Assembly (NCBI GenBank): GCA_022225965.2
Contig: JAKJXP020000147.1
Span: 25,219 to 89,218, forward strand
Source: Diatrype stigma
Lineage: Eukaryota > Ascomycota > Sordariomycetes > Xylariales > Diatrypaceae
Direction: 5' to 3'
DNA: 64,000 nucleotides
The notes below the pieces were generated by a model that had not been told where the DNA came from, searched no databases, and saw only the letters and a list, made by a program, of their open reading frames with translations. Shown piece after piece: positions 22,834 to 35,289 of this stretch (its first letter is position 1; each line of letters begins with the position of its first letter). The position numbers were made by a program, and so were the translations under genes.

Positions 22834-23857
22834 CGTATTACACTACCTTTATAAAATAACCTCCGGTTAAAATGATATATATAGGCTGTATATATATAAA
22901 AGTGCTTAGAGGTTATATGTACATTTCCAGATAAGGACTAGCGCCCTTTAACGGCTAGTTCTTTTGCTTATATACCTTTATATTTTTCCTTTTTATATTT
23001 ACTTTTTTTATCTTTAAACTTTATAATTTTAATTAGAAATCTATTTATCTTTTATAAAGCCTATTAACTTCGTAACATTAGATATCTTTTTTTAAATACG
23101 TATATAAAATAACGTTTAAAAGATACGGATAAAAATACCGTTTAAAAGATGCGTAGAAATTTTTCGGGTCTTTTTTTCTTAAAAAAAAAGAGGCTTCCCG
23201 TAGCGCAGCGAAGGGTCGTAGCTTGTTTTTTGTTTTTTTTTTTTTTTATAAAAAAAAAGCCCGAAAATGTTTAATATAAAGCGGTAGCCTTTTTTTGTTT
23301 CGAAATGCTTTTTTTTCATAACTAATTATACGCTTTTTTCTCTTAAAAAGCGCAAGTACGTTTAAAAGCACGATAAGTTTAAAAATATACAATTACTTAA
23401 TAAAGTTATAAAATTATTTCTTAGTTTTTAGTTTAACTTTAGTTATTAACTAACCAATTAGTTTTATTTTAGGCCCGAACTAACTTTCTTAGTTTTAATC
23501 CGGGCTTAAAATAACTAAATTGGATTTAATTTAATCCCGAACTAATTAAGAAATAATTTTAATTAGTTAGTTAATAATTAAAAAAACAATAAAAATTAAA
23601 GTTTAAAGTTAAAACTTTAAAACTTTTAAGCCTTATAACTTAAAGGTTAAAATCTTTTTAACCGCTATGAAAAGAAAAAAAGGTACGGCCTTACGTAAGC
23701 TTCGGGGATTTTTTCTTTTTCTCTGGGTGAAAAAAATTTCCTTTACGGGGCGATTTTTTTAGGATTGCTGGGCCATTTTATTTGCTTATTTTTTTAGTTG
23801 GCGTAAAATGTTAGAACTTAACCGAAGGTTATTTTATAAAAGTGGTGTAATACGGAA
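22834..23857. mobile_element. 1-kb element with terminal inverted repeats
   Basis: Left end CCGTATTACACTACCTTTAT, continuing to about 22870, is the inverted copy of about 23818-23856 (CTCCGGTT on the left corresponds to AACCGAAG on the right) with a few mismatches over about 37 bp. Inside are an imperfect palindrome near 22930-22965 (GGACTAGCGCC...GGCTAGTTC), T- and A-rich tracts and the nested palindromic repeat at 23415-23590. No transposase reading frame is visible, so it is a non-autonomous DNA-transposon-like element. I could not identify a target-site duplication. Confidence 0.65.
23415..23590. repeat. palindromic MITE-like repeat, copy B
   Basis: Homologous to 18375-18540: ends TTTAGTTATTAACTAACC and TTAGTTAGTTAATAATTAA are inverted relative to each other, and the core TTAGTTTTAATCCGGGCTTA then AAATAACTAAATT matches copy A. 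It lies inside the 1-kb inverted-repeat element. Confidence 0.55.
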
Positions 23858-25990
23858 ATCAAGTCCGAAAGTTCAGGCTTAGGAAATACCTCGAGCGTTT
23901 TTGCTTATAATTAATCGTTTTTATTATTATAATTATTTGCTTATAATTATATTAATTACCGATAACTTAAGTTTTATAAGTAACGCCTTTTGTTAATCTT
24001 TTTTTTTTAAATTTAAATGTAATAACTTAATATAATTTATAACATAAATATAGTTCGTATTTATAGCTTTTTTAATTATTTTGTCGCTAAAGATCGCGAA
24101 AATATAAATTCCATTTTTTTAGCCTACGGGAAATAAAGGATATAATTCGTTCATTAATTACTTAATTAAAAGCCTATGCTTTAAATAAAACGTATAATAT
24201 TTATGTTTATGTAAAGCATTTAGTTTCTTATTACCCATAAATGGTCGTAATCGAAAGGCGAAATCCAGAAACGGCTAGGGCCGTATTAATAATAACTATT
24301 AAAAAAGGGGCTATTAAAAAGAAGGCTGCTAGAAAAAGGGTTAGCAAAAGCGGCTTTAAAAGAGCATAAGAAATAAACGACGTAATTGCTGCATTAAACT
24401 GGAATTAAACGAAAATTGGCGCTTATAAGGGAAAATACGAACAATGTTCGACGATAAGTCGGAAGTAATAATAATAAGTTAATTAAATTAATTATTAATT
24501 ACTTAATTGTATTTATTCGACATTTTATTTTTAAAGCCGATATATTCTTTGATATTTTTAATTACTTAGTATATTCGACGACGTATTAATTTAACCGTAG
24601 CTATTGCTATATTATTACTTTATATAAAAGGGATTCGTAAGAAGAACTTTAAAGAAATAAGCGATTTAAAGGCTATAGGTTTATTTATTATTTTATTACG
24701 GGATTTTATTTATAAAAATAATAGTAATAAGGTAAGGTTTATTTAAAACGAACGTTTTTCAAAAATCGCAATATATCTTTTAAATTTGCTAATACGTATT
24801 ATGATATTAGCGAATTAAAAACCAGGAATATTTTTAAAGCACTTAATGTAAAACGCTAACCTAATGTTTGCATTAGCTTAAAAGTACCTATTGCGATATT
24901 TAAATAAACGTAAGCTTATTAATATTATATATTGTGTTGTTATTTTTTCTTATAGCATATTTCGAATTAATTTCGAATACGAATAATAGCTTTAACGGAT
25001 TAACGCATTCGGTAATAAACGAAGCTATGCCTTTAATTTTACTTTTAAGTAAAAATTCGAATTATAATTTATAATTTAAAATAAGTCATAATTCGATAAT
25101 TCGAACCTTAAAGGTTAACGCATTTATATAATTAAGCATTTTAAGATTACGAAAAGATTTATCGTTATTACTTATAAAATAAGGATTAATATTTAGGTCG
25201 TAACTAAACGTAAGGATTTTATCGGCAAAAAAGACGTAATAATTAATAATTTAATGTTAAAAGGTTTTATTATTATAAATTATAACCAATAAGTTATCGA
25301 ATAGTTTTATATCGTAATGCTTATAAGTAACGAAATATAACGATATAGTTATAAATAGCGACGATTAAAACGAATAATATATAAGCTATTGCGATAATAT
25401 AAAATGAACTTCTTAAAAAGAAACGAACTGGTAATAAAAATGTAATAAGTAAATAAATAAATTAAGTTTAACTAAACCTTTAACTTATAAATAAGTTAAT
25501 TAAGTCTAGCTTAAAATCTAGCTTATAGGTATTATATAAGCAAGCTTTAATAATTATAACTAGCACCTTTCTTAATTATAGTAATATAATAAATATAATA
25601 TATGCCTTAAATAAAATAATTACAAACTATTCAAATAAGCTAAACCCGTTATAATATATAAGGTATTTTTTTTATTTAATACTTTTAACTTTTAAGTTAT
25701 AACTTTTTATATAATAACTTTATTTTACTTATTAGCTTTAATTCGTTCTTAATATATCATTATTTAAATTAAATAAGAATTAATAAAACCGTAAAAAACG
25801 TAAAAAATCTTTTTAAGGCTTATTAAAATTATTATTTTATATAATTTTAATAATGAAATAATAATTATAAATATTTTATATATTAAAACGAAGAATTATA
25901 ATACGTTACGTTATATTACTTTTAAGTAAAAAACGTATATAAATGATATATAGCGATTTATATTACATTTTGCTTTTATAATACGTTTAG
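23858..25990. other. AT-rich RIP-like DNA, no gene recognised
   Basis: Continuous AT-rich sequence with stops in all frames. Weakly open stretches on the plus strand (about 24560-24800) hint at an old coding element but show no motif I can name. The block ends abruptly near 25990, where composition changes to normal gene-bearing DNA. Confidence 0.5.
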
Positions 25991-26407
25991 CTAGTTCTTA
26001 ACTACATCCGCGAAGCGGGCAAAATGTGGGTCAGGAGGCGATTAGAGCCCTGACGAGTAGCTCTGATGTTTGACAGCTGCACTTTGAAACCAAGAGTTGC
26101 ACCAGGATAGTTCCAAAAAGGTCGCTGCGGCTAAGTAATGGCGCCGGGCCTAGGTTTACCTGCAATTACTACCTCGTGTCGATATAAAGGGGACAGAAAA
26201 GTATTATACACGTTGTGGTTTCCGTGGTTAGCGATGGCTTTTAATCCGAATAAACAGGTAGATTCCAACTAATCAAAGGGTGAAACATAATAATATTAAG
26301 AATGAAACGAATAATATCTAAATGACGGTTCATTATATCCATTACGGTACATGTAGCCACTTCTACCCCCAGAGGCATTGCTAATACTGCTGATTAATGC
26401 CTTATCA
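25991..26407. other. boundary and 3' flank of the S66 peptidase gene
   Basis: First ~400 bp of normal composition after the AT-rich block. It contains a short GC-rich motif (CATCCGCGAAGCGGGC) right at the junction. No gene seen. The 3' untranslated region of the minus-strand peptidase gene presumably lies here. Confidence 0.5.
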
Positions 26408-27738
26408 TCATATGACCCCGGGCTCCAGGACTGCAAACTGGTCCTTCTCCGAATCTAGCTCAGCCAGCGCATCGAATGGCAACGTGACCATGGGCGTAGT
26501 ATGTCCGAAGTCGACACCGAACAAGATCGGGAACTCTCCCCCTTCCTTGCCCCTTCCGCACAACAGCCCCGTAATAACGCCCGCGTACTGCTCTCGCATC
26601 TCTGGGCCATCGTACCCAAACGGCCGGCCGATCACCAGGCCTGCGACACCGTCGAACGCGCCTTGGGCGAGCAGGTCGGCGAAGCCTGCCTGCACGCGGT
26701 ACAGCGGGTGGCCCGACTCGTGGTCCTCGCCCATGGCCGTCTCGAGGAACACGACGCGGCCGCGCCAGTCCGGCGCGATGGCCCGCACCCCGGCCAGTCG
26801 CGCCACCACTTTCAGGCAGCCGCCGAAGAGGCGGCCCTGCCCGCGCCCGCGCCGCAGCCACACCCAGCCCGGGTTGGGCGCGAGCGGCTGCGCCTCCGTC
26901 GATGCGGCCTGCCCCGGGGCGAAGAAGGGCGCGAGGCGCGGCGCGTAGGTCGCCGAGCGCGGGATCGGCCCTAGCGGGTTGCTGCGGTTCGTGATAGCGC
27001 GGAGGAGGTGTTTGACGCAGAAGGCAAGAGGTGTGCTGGAGGGGTCCTCAAAGTCGCTGCTAATGTTGTTATTGTGGATAAGGGGAGGGGGGAGGGGGGC
27101 CACATCGCCGAGCTCTGGGATCGCGCCGGGCCCGTAAAACGTCCGGAGCCCGGTCAGCGCGTGCAGGAACCAGTGGAAACCCGTGATGTCGGAGTAGCCG
27201 ACAACAATCTTGGGATTCGCCCGAATCGTGGCGTGCAGGTCCGTGTCGGCGATGAGCGCCGGCAGCAGCTCTGTAAAGGCGGATCCGCCGATTGTGCAAA
27301 TTATGCTATATACATACCGACTAGATGTTAGCACATGCTTACTTTTTTTCTAGGATACCTTGTACTTATGGGATCGTAAGCTATCCACGCGCTAGGTATG
27401 TTCAGCTGCACCAACTGAAGGAAAGGAAGGGCCATCTCACATGTGACTGAGTGGGCATTTAGGTCCAACAGCCAGGTAGGCAATCGAAAAGCTCCTTACG
27501 CAGAAATACCAGGGTCCGAAAACGCAGTGCGGATCTCGGACAAGCGGGTGCGGATGGACGCTTGGATGCTCGTGTCCGGGCCGGAGAAGAGCTCGCGGAC
27601 CTTGTAGCCCTGCCCCGTAAGCACGGCAGTGGCCCGTGCCATGACGGCCGGCATCTGGTCATTAAGGCGCGCTGAGGGTGAAATGAAAGCTATGGTCTCG
27701 CCCAGCTCGAGGGCCTTGGGGATTATGGTTGACGGCAT
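26408..27738 (-). CDS. LD-carboxypeptidase-like serine peptidase (family S66, MccF-like)
   Basis: Two exons, 27738-27500 and 27305-26408, joined over a GTAAGG...TAG intron to give 378 residues. The junction restores the conserved run FSDPGISAIICTIGGS. Seen motifs: the GYSDIT nucleophile elbow (Ser118), VVFLET with Glu268 and FGVDFGH with His348, matching the Ser-Glu-His triad of S66 peptidases; WLRRGRGQGRLFGG is also typical. Family members cleave the L,D-peptide bond of murein tripeptides or inactivate microcin-type conjugates; the substrate in a fungus is unknown. No signal peptide is seen, so probably cytosolic. The second-codon ATG at 27738 is used because the preceding codon is GTG. Bacterial ancestry is possible but not shown here. 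It is the first gene beside the AT-rich block. Confidence 0.85.
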
Positions 27739-28730
27739 CACAAGTTCTGGTCAAGCTAACTCCAGTCCGTACTGCTTTGACTTGATTTGATGCTCATATG
27801 CTTCGCGATAATCTACGTCTCCTCCGTTCTCTTATGATGACTTATGACGGCACATCGCCCCTTCTCGTGAGATGATAATTGATGTAGTCAGCTAGGACGG
27901 CTGGGGTGAATACCAGCGGGGTTGTGGGTGACATAGGAAAAGCACACCATCGCTAAATATAGAGATTGGACCGCAGGGCTTATAGTTACTAGAATATGAT
28001 CTGGAGATTACTAATTGTATTCGTAGACAAGAATGATGTCACCCCTGAATATTTTTCATCATAAGCTGTCTCCCCCCAATGCCAGAACCTACACCATCGT
28101 GGGGGATAGTCTTGTGAGAGAATATTTAGTGCGTTTTCTACTCTCGAGACTTGCAAGCAGTATATCGACTACTATAGGGAGACTCGCTTATTATTACGAC
28201 AAAGACCTAAGTATCTGTATACACTCTAGTCTATAGCCTAACATCAGAAATTCTGACGCCCATTCTAGCCTTGATCACGATTCACCATACGCTGGACGTC
28301 GATTTCAATATGCAAGAAATCCCACTATAGGAAGCGATTAGTTCTCTTAGAAGTTCCAACACTAAGTATGGCCGACCTCGAAGCAATGGGGAACCTTTCT
28401 ATATGAACACCTTTTCATTCCCACTGGAGCTCCACGAGTATAATATACTGCCGAGTCTATACATGTAATACAATTGTGTCACTGTCCCACTGCACCCGAA
28501 TATGGAGATGTCTATATTTCCTAGTCCCAACAGTTATACATAGGAAAGAGTTGATAGGGGGGATCCTCCCTCGCACACTTAGCATTGCCCTCGTCCCATG
28601 ATCCATCAAAAACACCGAACTGTAACTTATACAAAAGCGCCCAGCTTACCCAAATGTTCCAATCAAAATTTATCCAGCATCAACCTTTATACCGACATGG
28701 TAACACATGGTTGATCTTGCTGACATCGGC
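27739..28730. other. intergenic, no gene seen
   Basis: Upstream region of the S66 peptidase and downstream region of the esterase. At 27895-27941 two short stretches (GGACGGCTGGGGT and GTGACATAGGAAAA) recall the LINE block found at 9180-9260, possibly a shrunken remnant. Otherwise nothing recognised. Confidence 0.5.
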
Positions 28731-30456
28731 TTACACACAGCTCCAACTCGACTCCACAGTTGGATCTCCAGACTGGTACACATTGCGGTATGGCCATCGG
28801 CAATGGGCTCTCTTGAATCCCACGCCTGCGGCTTTGGTACCGTTTACGTATGAAGTGCCGGTAATGGTCTCTGGTGCGATGTCCTCCTCGACCCAACGTA
28901 CCATGGCCATCAACACGTTCTCATCGGGGTTCAGTGATGCAAGGTTGGCCTTCGTGTTACCGATGAAAGAGGCCCCCGGACCGCCTGAGCAGTGTCCCAT
29001 ACCCGCAATGCGGAAGAAGCGGTAGAAGTCATCCAGCTCGGTCGGTGAAAGGCCCATAGTTTGAGATACGTGCTCGTAGTACAATGGTGAGATTTCGCTT
29101 GAAATGATTCCGTCCACCGAACCATGGTAGTGAAGTAGCTTGACGCCCTTCTCCTGCAGCCCAGACAGGTCCCCATTCCAAGTTTCGACGTTGAATGGAT
29201 TCTGGACGGATGCTGTGGTGTAGTTCGCAGGAACCAGGCTTAGCGGGTCCCAGTTCGAGTCGTTGAAGACAACGTAGCGAAACCAGTCGGATTCGTCAAA
29301 GGGCAGTCCAGCGTAATAGGCTGCCGGTGCTTCGGTGCCTTCGGTACCCGGTGCCATACGAGGATAGGAGAAACTACCATCCTCACCCAGCAAGGGGGCA
29401 TATACACCGCGGACAGTCTACACAACATCCCGAGGTTAGTACATACCACTTTTATCACCATATCTCAATGACCTGTTCTGAGACTGAATATTCTCAAAAC
29501 AGGTCATTGGGCGAGAGGGGTCAAGAGATCTGAATGCTCACCTCCACTTGCGTTGCACTAAGGCAATCGCTCGTCTGTCCCTGGGAACAGAGAAGGCCAT
29601 CCGGGACGTAGTTGCAAAGGTCGGGCGACTCAATAACGCCATCGCGAACCCCGTCAAGCTCATCGCACTGGTCTAGAATGTCTTGATGGATAATGCTCCA
29701 CATATCCAGGGGAACAAAGGTAGGTGATCCTTCAACACCAGTCAGAGGAAGGAAGTGGCAACTCCATGAAGTGAGGTTGTTGAAACTGATCGCCGGATCC
29801 CCCGCAACAATTCCGTCGAAGTCATCCGGGAAATCCTGGGCCTCCTTGAGACCTTGTCGTCCTCCAGACGAACAGCCGAGGTAGTAGCTTTTGGTGTATC
29901 CCCGTTTGTAGAACGACTTCGTAACCTCCTTGCCCACGACTACGCCCGTGTGCAAGGCGCGATAGGCATAATCCTCGATGACATCCGGGTTGTTCAAGTA
30001 GAACTTCCCGCTCATACCGTCGTGGCCGTTGTTCGTGCCAACCGCCGCAAAGCCGAGAGATGCTGCATATTCGACATCTTCGTACTGAATGCATCCTCCT
30101 AGGCCACCATTACCGGTGCTCAGGAAACGTCCCGTCCAAGCCTTTGGCAGCCAGGATTCCATATAGAGGCCTGACTGGTTGGAGGTCGCAACAGTCATGG
30201 CCACCCGGCAGAGATCAGTAGTCACGGCTTGAGATGTTCGGTTGCAGGTGGGTTCGCTGTTGGGAAACTCCAGAACCGACCCGGCCGGGACGAACTCGGT
30301 GAGTACCACTTCACCATCAGGGATGTGCAGCGAGTTCGCGAGTGACGCGCATCTTCGCTCGAAGCCCCTGCCGTATTCGAAGCTCTTGTTGTACCCCTGG
30401 AATCCGGAGACTAGTAGTGGCAGAATGCCAAACGCGATGTTGCTGGCAGTCCTCAT
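28731..30456 (-). CDS. secreted tannase/feruloyl esterase family enzyme (FaeB-like)
   Basis: Two exons, 30456-29542 and 29417-28731, give 533 residues, the usual size of fungal feruloyl esterase B. The protein begins with a hydrophobic signal peptide (about 1-20) and belongs to the tannase family, whose members hydrolyse ester bonds of hydroxycinnamic or gallic acids in plant material outside the cell. The family's CS-D-HC motif is visible: Cys195-Ser196 in LGCSSGGRQG, Asp407 in HGSVDGII and His447-Cys448 in GMGHCSGG. Exon 1 ends at a codon boundary before GTGAGC; exon 2 resumes TVRGVYAPLLGEDGS. The open frame extends upstream to a TTG, so the ATG at 30456, which opens the signal peptide, is preferred. 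Whether the substrate is feruloyl ester or tannin cannot be told from sequence. Confidence 0.92.
29418..29541 (-). other. intron of the esterase gene with a strong hairpin
   Basis: A 124-base intron (GTGAGC to TGTAG). It contains CAATGACCTGTT and its perfect inverted copy AACAGGTCATTG about 20 bases apart, extended inward by TGAG/CTCA, so the pre-mRNA could form a stem of 12 plus 4 base pairs between the splice sites. Confidence 0.85.
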
Positions 30457-33394
30457 GGTGCTGGTCTTGGTGTTGAACACAGTCAATGGGGAAGTGTAAT
30501 GTGTTACGTCGCGGCGCTCTCGGGTGATGGTGCGTACACCAGGGACTGTTGAAATATCTTGGGATGCGATGATCTAAAACAGGAGAGTGAATCGAATTTC
30601 ATGCTCGGGAGAGTGGAATATATACACCAGTTGCCATACTATCTGCACACTCTGCTGTTCATCCTGATTTGCGATTGAGCGTGCTACAGATAGATCCTCA
30701 TTCTTCTCAACCTCTCAACAAACACCTCAAGGACAGATCCAGATGACAACCAAAAGGAACTATCTCGCAACATTTTACCACCTTCTTCGCACCAAAACGA
30801 CTCTCTTGTTGCGCTCATGGCCAGATTCCCACTCTTGCTATGCGGTATCAAAGGCAGTAAGCGATTTCAAATGGGTCTTTATTACAAATTACCACGGTAA
30901 CTCATTGATAGCCAACAAGCTCATTTGATTTGCTGGCGATTCCGGAATGGGAGATTCTACGTCGTCACTCGAGTAGTAATCGCAGCATTGCGTCACATCG
31001 GTGACAAATTGAAACATTTGTTACTCTTCACTGCAAATGGCCCTGCAGTTCAGCCGGCGCCTTATCGGGAGATCATTGGACATCAATCAAGCTTTGCTTA
31101 GAACCGAAGCCAGTATCATGCGTTATCATCTTCACCTATCTAAAAGATAACAAGGTAACACTTCGCCCAGAAGCGGGATGTCCATTCAAATACTTCGTCC
31201 CCGAGCTCAGAACGATTTGTAAGAATGACTTACTAAGAGAGATAACATCTATTCTCCTGGGCTACCCCAACCACGGCAATGAAATGGCCTGCCCGTGATT
31301 TGTGAATAAACCCCCCATCTCAAATATCGCTGTGACGCTCTTCAGCCGTGCCAGGTTTGGCTTGCCATGCAATTGGTCGCTTCAATCGTTCGCGCCCAGC
31401 TCCAGATCGGCATCACCTCGACCACGTGGGTGATACAGGGGGCTTGTTCATGCGCATTCGGAATGAGTCAGCAACCCCTGAAGATACCTACGCAACGCTG
31501 TCGCTGGTGAACGACGTTATCTCTTGTTCTTAGTTGTTGCGTAACATGTCGCCTCAAGTTAGGCGTGAGTGATCGAATAGAATCATCATCTCAATGACCA
31601 AGTAGTCACTATCAGGAAGATGTATGCTGTCATTGACTGTAATGCTCCAACCTAGATTGAGCATCGCGTGTCCTTCTCAGATCTTGGTGGTAATGGAGTC
31701 CAGCGCTACGATACAAAGAGAGACCGCTGCTGAATGCTACATCTATCTATGCCTATATAAATCATAGAAGAGAGCGGAGGCTGGCCTGAACATGCAACAC
31801 AGAGACAATGCATCGTGAGCTTACCAATTTGAGGCTTGGTTTAGGGCAGGCAAGTATACCTATCCTCTTTAACATCCATGACTGTAAGGGTCAAGGCAAG
31901 CTTCAGTTCTTAAAGACAAGCATACGCCGTACAACGCTAGTGGTGCCTTAGGTTGACAAAGATACATTCGAGGCCAGTCTGCGCACAGTAGTTATCTACG
32001 ACGGCCTCACTGCAGTCTCGAACAACCCAATTTCATCGATTTCTCTACTCACAGCTCCACCTGTGGAGGCGTGATGGCCGTGTTGGTATTGGATAACTCT
32101 GGCCACGTGCGAGCCGCTTCTATGAGTTCAAGAAGCCGATACTGCCAAGAGCTGTCGTGCTGAAAGTACGGTTTATAGGGCTCAAGTGTTGCAGCGCTTT
32201 AGGCACTGCTATCACCTGAGGAAATGGCAAATAAGTTTTTGATTTCAACCGAGTACGACTGCATTTCTGTTGTCCGATCTGCCGCGTTGCCTGAGTGGTC
32301 GCAGAGTCACAGGATAAGATAGTATCGACATCACCGACCACTTCGCGGTAAACAAGCAGAAACACAGTATTCAGTCGTTGGACTATTTCAACCATACGAA
32401 TGATGCCCACGAGCTACTGATTCTTGAAGTTTTGTGAAGTGAGTTCTCGATCCAATAATACCTCGTAGGTATATCGTTACGACGCAAACCATGCCTAGAC
32501 TGTTGAAACCAACCTCGAATACCAATATCAAGGCAGACAGGAATTTCTTTTCGTATAGGTAACTTCAGGGGGCTCGTTATTGTTTAGCTATGCTTTACTC
32601 TACGCTCGAGTTTCCTCTCGCTACGTGCTGTACTTGGTGCTATCAATTCCCATTGATGGTGCAATTGATGATGCATGTCTACAGCAACGATAGCAACGAC
32701 CAGAAGATATAACTTAGCTATAAGACTATGGTTCCGTTTAATAATGCCCTAGGTTGCCTCCTCTTGATTATAATCTTCGACCCAGGTGAGGCCTGTCGTC
32801 TGCGTCAATCTGCCATGCCGAAGGTGACATGCTAACTCGCGCTTCATTCACAGCACGGGCCCCTATACCTAGAGTGAGACAAGCTTGCATGGTACATGAG
32901 TAAGTCTCATTTCCATCGGGCCCAATGGTTGGAAGCACATGCTGAAGCTAGACATGGCTTACCTTTTGTCAAGCTTCAAGGTGGTTCGTATGGTTGGACA
33001 GCTTCCTGTGCTACGGTCTAAAGACGTCAACGCTGCTGCACGTAAGCAACGAGGGGTGTATGGTCGTTGTCCTCTGGCAACAAGAATCCGTTGACTACGA
33101 CTGGCCATGTCCAATCAAATAATGACCCTCTTACTTGTCGTCAGCCACGATGCTACCCAACAAGAGACGGACATACTAGATCAGATTGTCGTTGCTCAAC
33201 TACTTGTCTCTTATCTTCGATGACTAGTACTGCGCAGACCCCTCAACTTTCCTAGCATTGCTAACAATCCTGCTCTCTATATGTGGTATCGTTCCTTTGA
33301 GAAGGGCCACGAGAGATCATCGCAAACCATACGGATTTCCATGGTGTATGTCCTTTTGCCACGAACGCACCACTTATCTCCAGCTCCCCTCCCG
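30457..33394. other. 2.9-kb intergenic region, no gene supported
   Basis: Only short open frames occur on either strand (the longest, 96 codons at 32120-32410 on the minus strand, has no recognisable motif). The region holds the promoter of the esterase on one side and of the permease on the other. No RNA gene or repeat was recognised. Confidence 0.5.
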
Positions 33395-35289
33395 ATGGCC
33401 GTAAGAATGAAAGACGAAGTATCCCAGCACGTGGAGATGAAGAGCTCAGCTGATGGGAGTTGGACGTCATCTCGAAATGTCCATCCCCAGACCTCTAGTC
33501 TACGGGTAAGTATGATCATGCCGCGTGCACCTTGTCTCTGGTAGGACCACTAACAACGCAATTGCAGAGGCTTTTCTCGTTCACACAGCTTCTCGCTTTC
33601 TCCCTGACGTTTATGGGCTCATGGGAAGTGATGGCGATGAACATGGGTGCAACTTTCTATAACGGCGGACCACAGACACTGACGTGGGGCATCCTCGCCG
33701 TCATAGGAGGCTCCCTCATGCAAGCTCTATCGCTGGCGGAACTGGCAGCAATTCAACCCATCGCAGGCGCCCAGTACCATTGGACGGACTTGCTCGCACC
33801 CGAAAGACATAGGCGGCTAATCACCTGGATGCAAGTCAGTATATGTGACTTCCTATCCAGTCCCACTGCTAGCCCTGTCCCTTTTCCTGTTTTCTATACC
33901 TATATAACCTCATCCGAACAAGAGCCCACAAGCAACCCCTTATCTACGCTCCTTCTGCTGAGGCTCTAGGTAGAGTCAGGTACCCCATGAAGCAACAGTC
34001 ACGAGCTTACTGACGTGAAAAGGGCTGGGTGACATGGTTTGCGTGGGTCTCGGCCCTTGCTGGAGTCACTTCCGGACAAGCAAACATCCTACTCGGACTC
34101 GTGTCGACTCATTTCCCAGACACATACGAAGAGAAACCGTGGCACATCACGGTGCTCATCGTGGTCCAGATCCTCGTCGCCGGCCTCATCAACACGTTCG
34201 CCTTCCGGGTCGTGCCGTGGATGGAGCTGTGCGGCGGCGTGCTTCACATCGCGCTCTGGCTGGTATTCGTCGTCGTGCTTCTGGCGCTGGCGCCCAAGGG
34301 CAGCGCCGACTTCGTGTTCTTCGAGAGGACAGTCGCTTCTGGATGGGAGAACGGTTTTGTCAGTTGGAACCTGGGACTTCTCGTGCCTGCGTGGGGGTTT
34401 ATTGGCGTTGACGGGGTAAACTACCCTCAACTAGAACCACCAGCGATCACCAGATCAAATCTTTTGCTAACAACCAGCGAACTAGGTGGTGCACATGTCG
34501 GAGGAAGTCCGGAAGGCTAAGAAGGCAGTCCCCCGGTCGATGATACTGACCACTGTACTGAATGGGCTTCTTGCGTACGGCATCACTCTGGCCATACTGT
34601 TCAGCATAGACGACCCGGAAGTCCTGCTAAAGTCCCCGTATCCGATCATCCCCCTCTCTATAAACACGGCGGGCAAAGCGGGTGGTACGGTGATGATTAC
34701 TGGGCTGCTAGTAATCACCTTTTGCGTGGTAGCAGCATCAATGGCCTCGGTGTCAAGAATCACCTGGGCCTGGGCTCGCGACGGAGCTCTGCCGGCCTGG
34801 TTCGCCAAGGTTGACCCACGATACCACGTGCCGATACGGTCGGTGTGGCTGCCCGTTGTGCTCGTCTCGCTGATATCACTTTTCGGTGTCGGGAACACTG
34901 CAACAGCGACTGTCTTCAGTGCCTTCACGTCCCTGTCGTCTCTTGGTCTTTATACCTCCTATATAGTTGCGATCTCTTGTCTGGTCCATGCTCGGTTGAC
35001 AGGCCGCTTAGGCGAGGGATCTAGCTATCCGGTCCAGTACGGCGAGTGGAGGCTTCCACGGCGGTTGGCCATGCCTATAAACCTCCTTGCGCTGGGGTGG
35101 ACGGTTTATATCGCCATTTGGTTGCCCTTTCCTACCACGTTGCCCGTGACCGGGGCGAACATGAACTATGCCGGTCCCATCTACGTCCTTGTTCTTTGTG
35201 CTGCGATGGGATATTGGTTCATATGGGGGAAGGCAAAGTGGCCTGGTCTCAATCCACTGCCAGTCATGAAGGTTATCGGACATGACTAG
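33395..35289 (+). CDS. APC-superfamily permease (amino acid / GABA / choline type)
   Basis: Four exons, 33395-33505, 33568-33834, 34023-34415 and 34486-35289, give 524 residues. Introns have GTAAGT, GTCAGT and GTAAAC donors and AG acceptors, and all joins are in phase 0. Conserved runs of fungal APC permeases cross the joins: LAELAAIQPIAGAQYHW then WMQGWVTWFAW, and GVDGVVHMSEEV. About 12 hydrophobic segments are spread over the length. Such proteins import amino acids, GABA or choline at the plasma membrane by proton symport; the substrate cannot be read from sequence. The start is uncertain: ATG 33395 is used, with another in-frame ATG at 33407. The gene stands alone between two intergenic gaps. 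Confidence 0.88.

Noticed and set aside
1..26000. CRISPR array or prokaryotic operons
   Set aside because: The repeats are eukaryotic transposons and minisatellites; there are no regularly spaced repeat-spacer units.
26460..26974. Several open frames opposite and overlapping the S66 peptidase exon
   Set aside because: High-GC shadows of exon 2; only the minus frame with the GYSDIT and FGVDFGH motifs is coherent.
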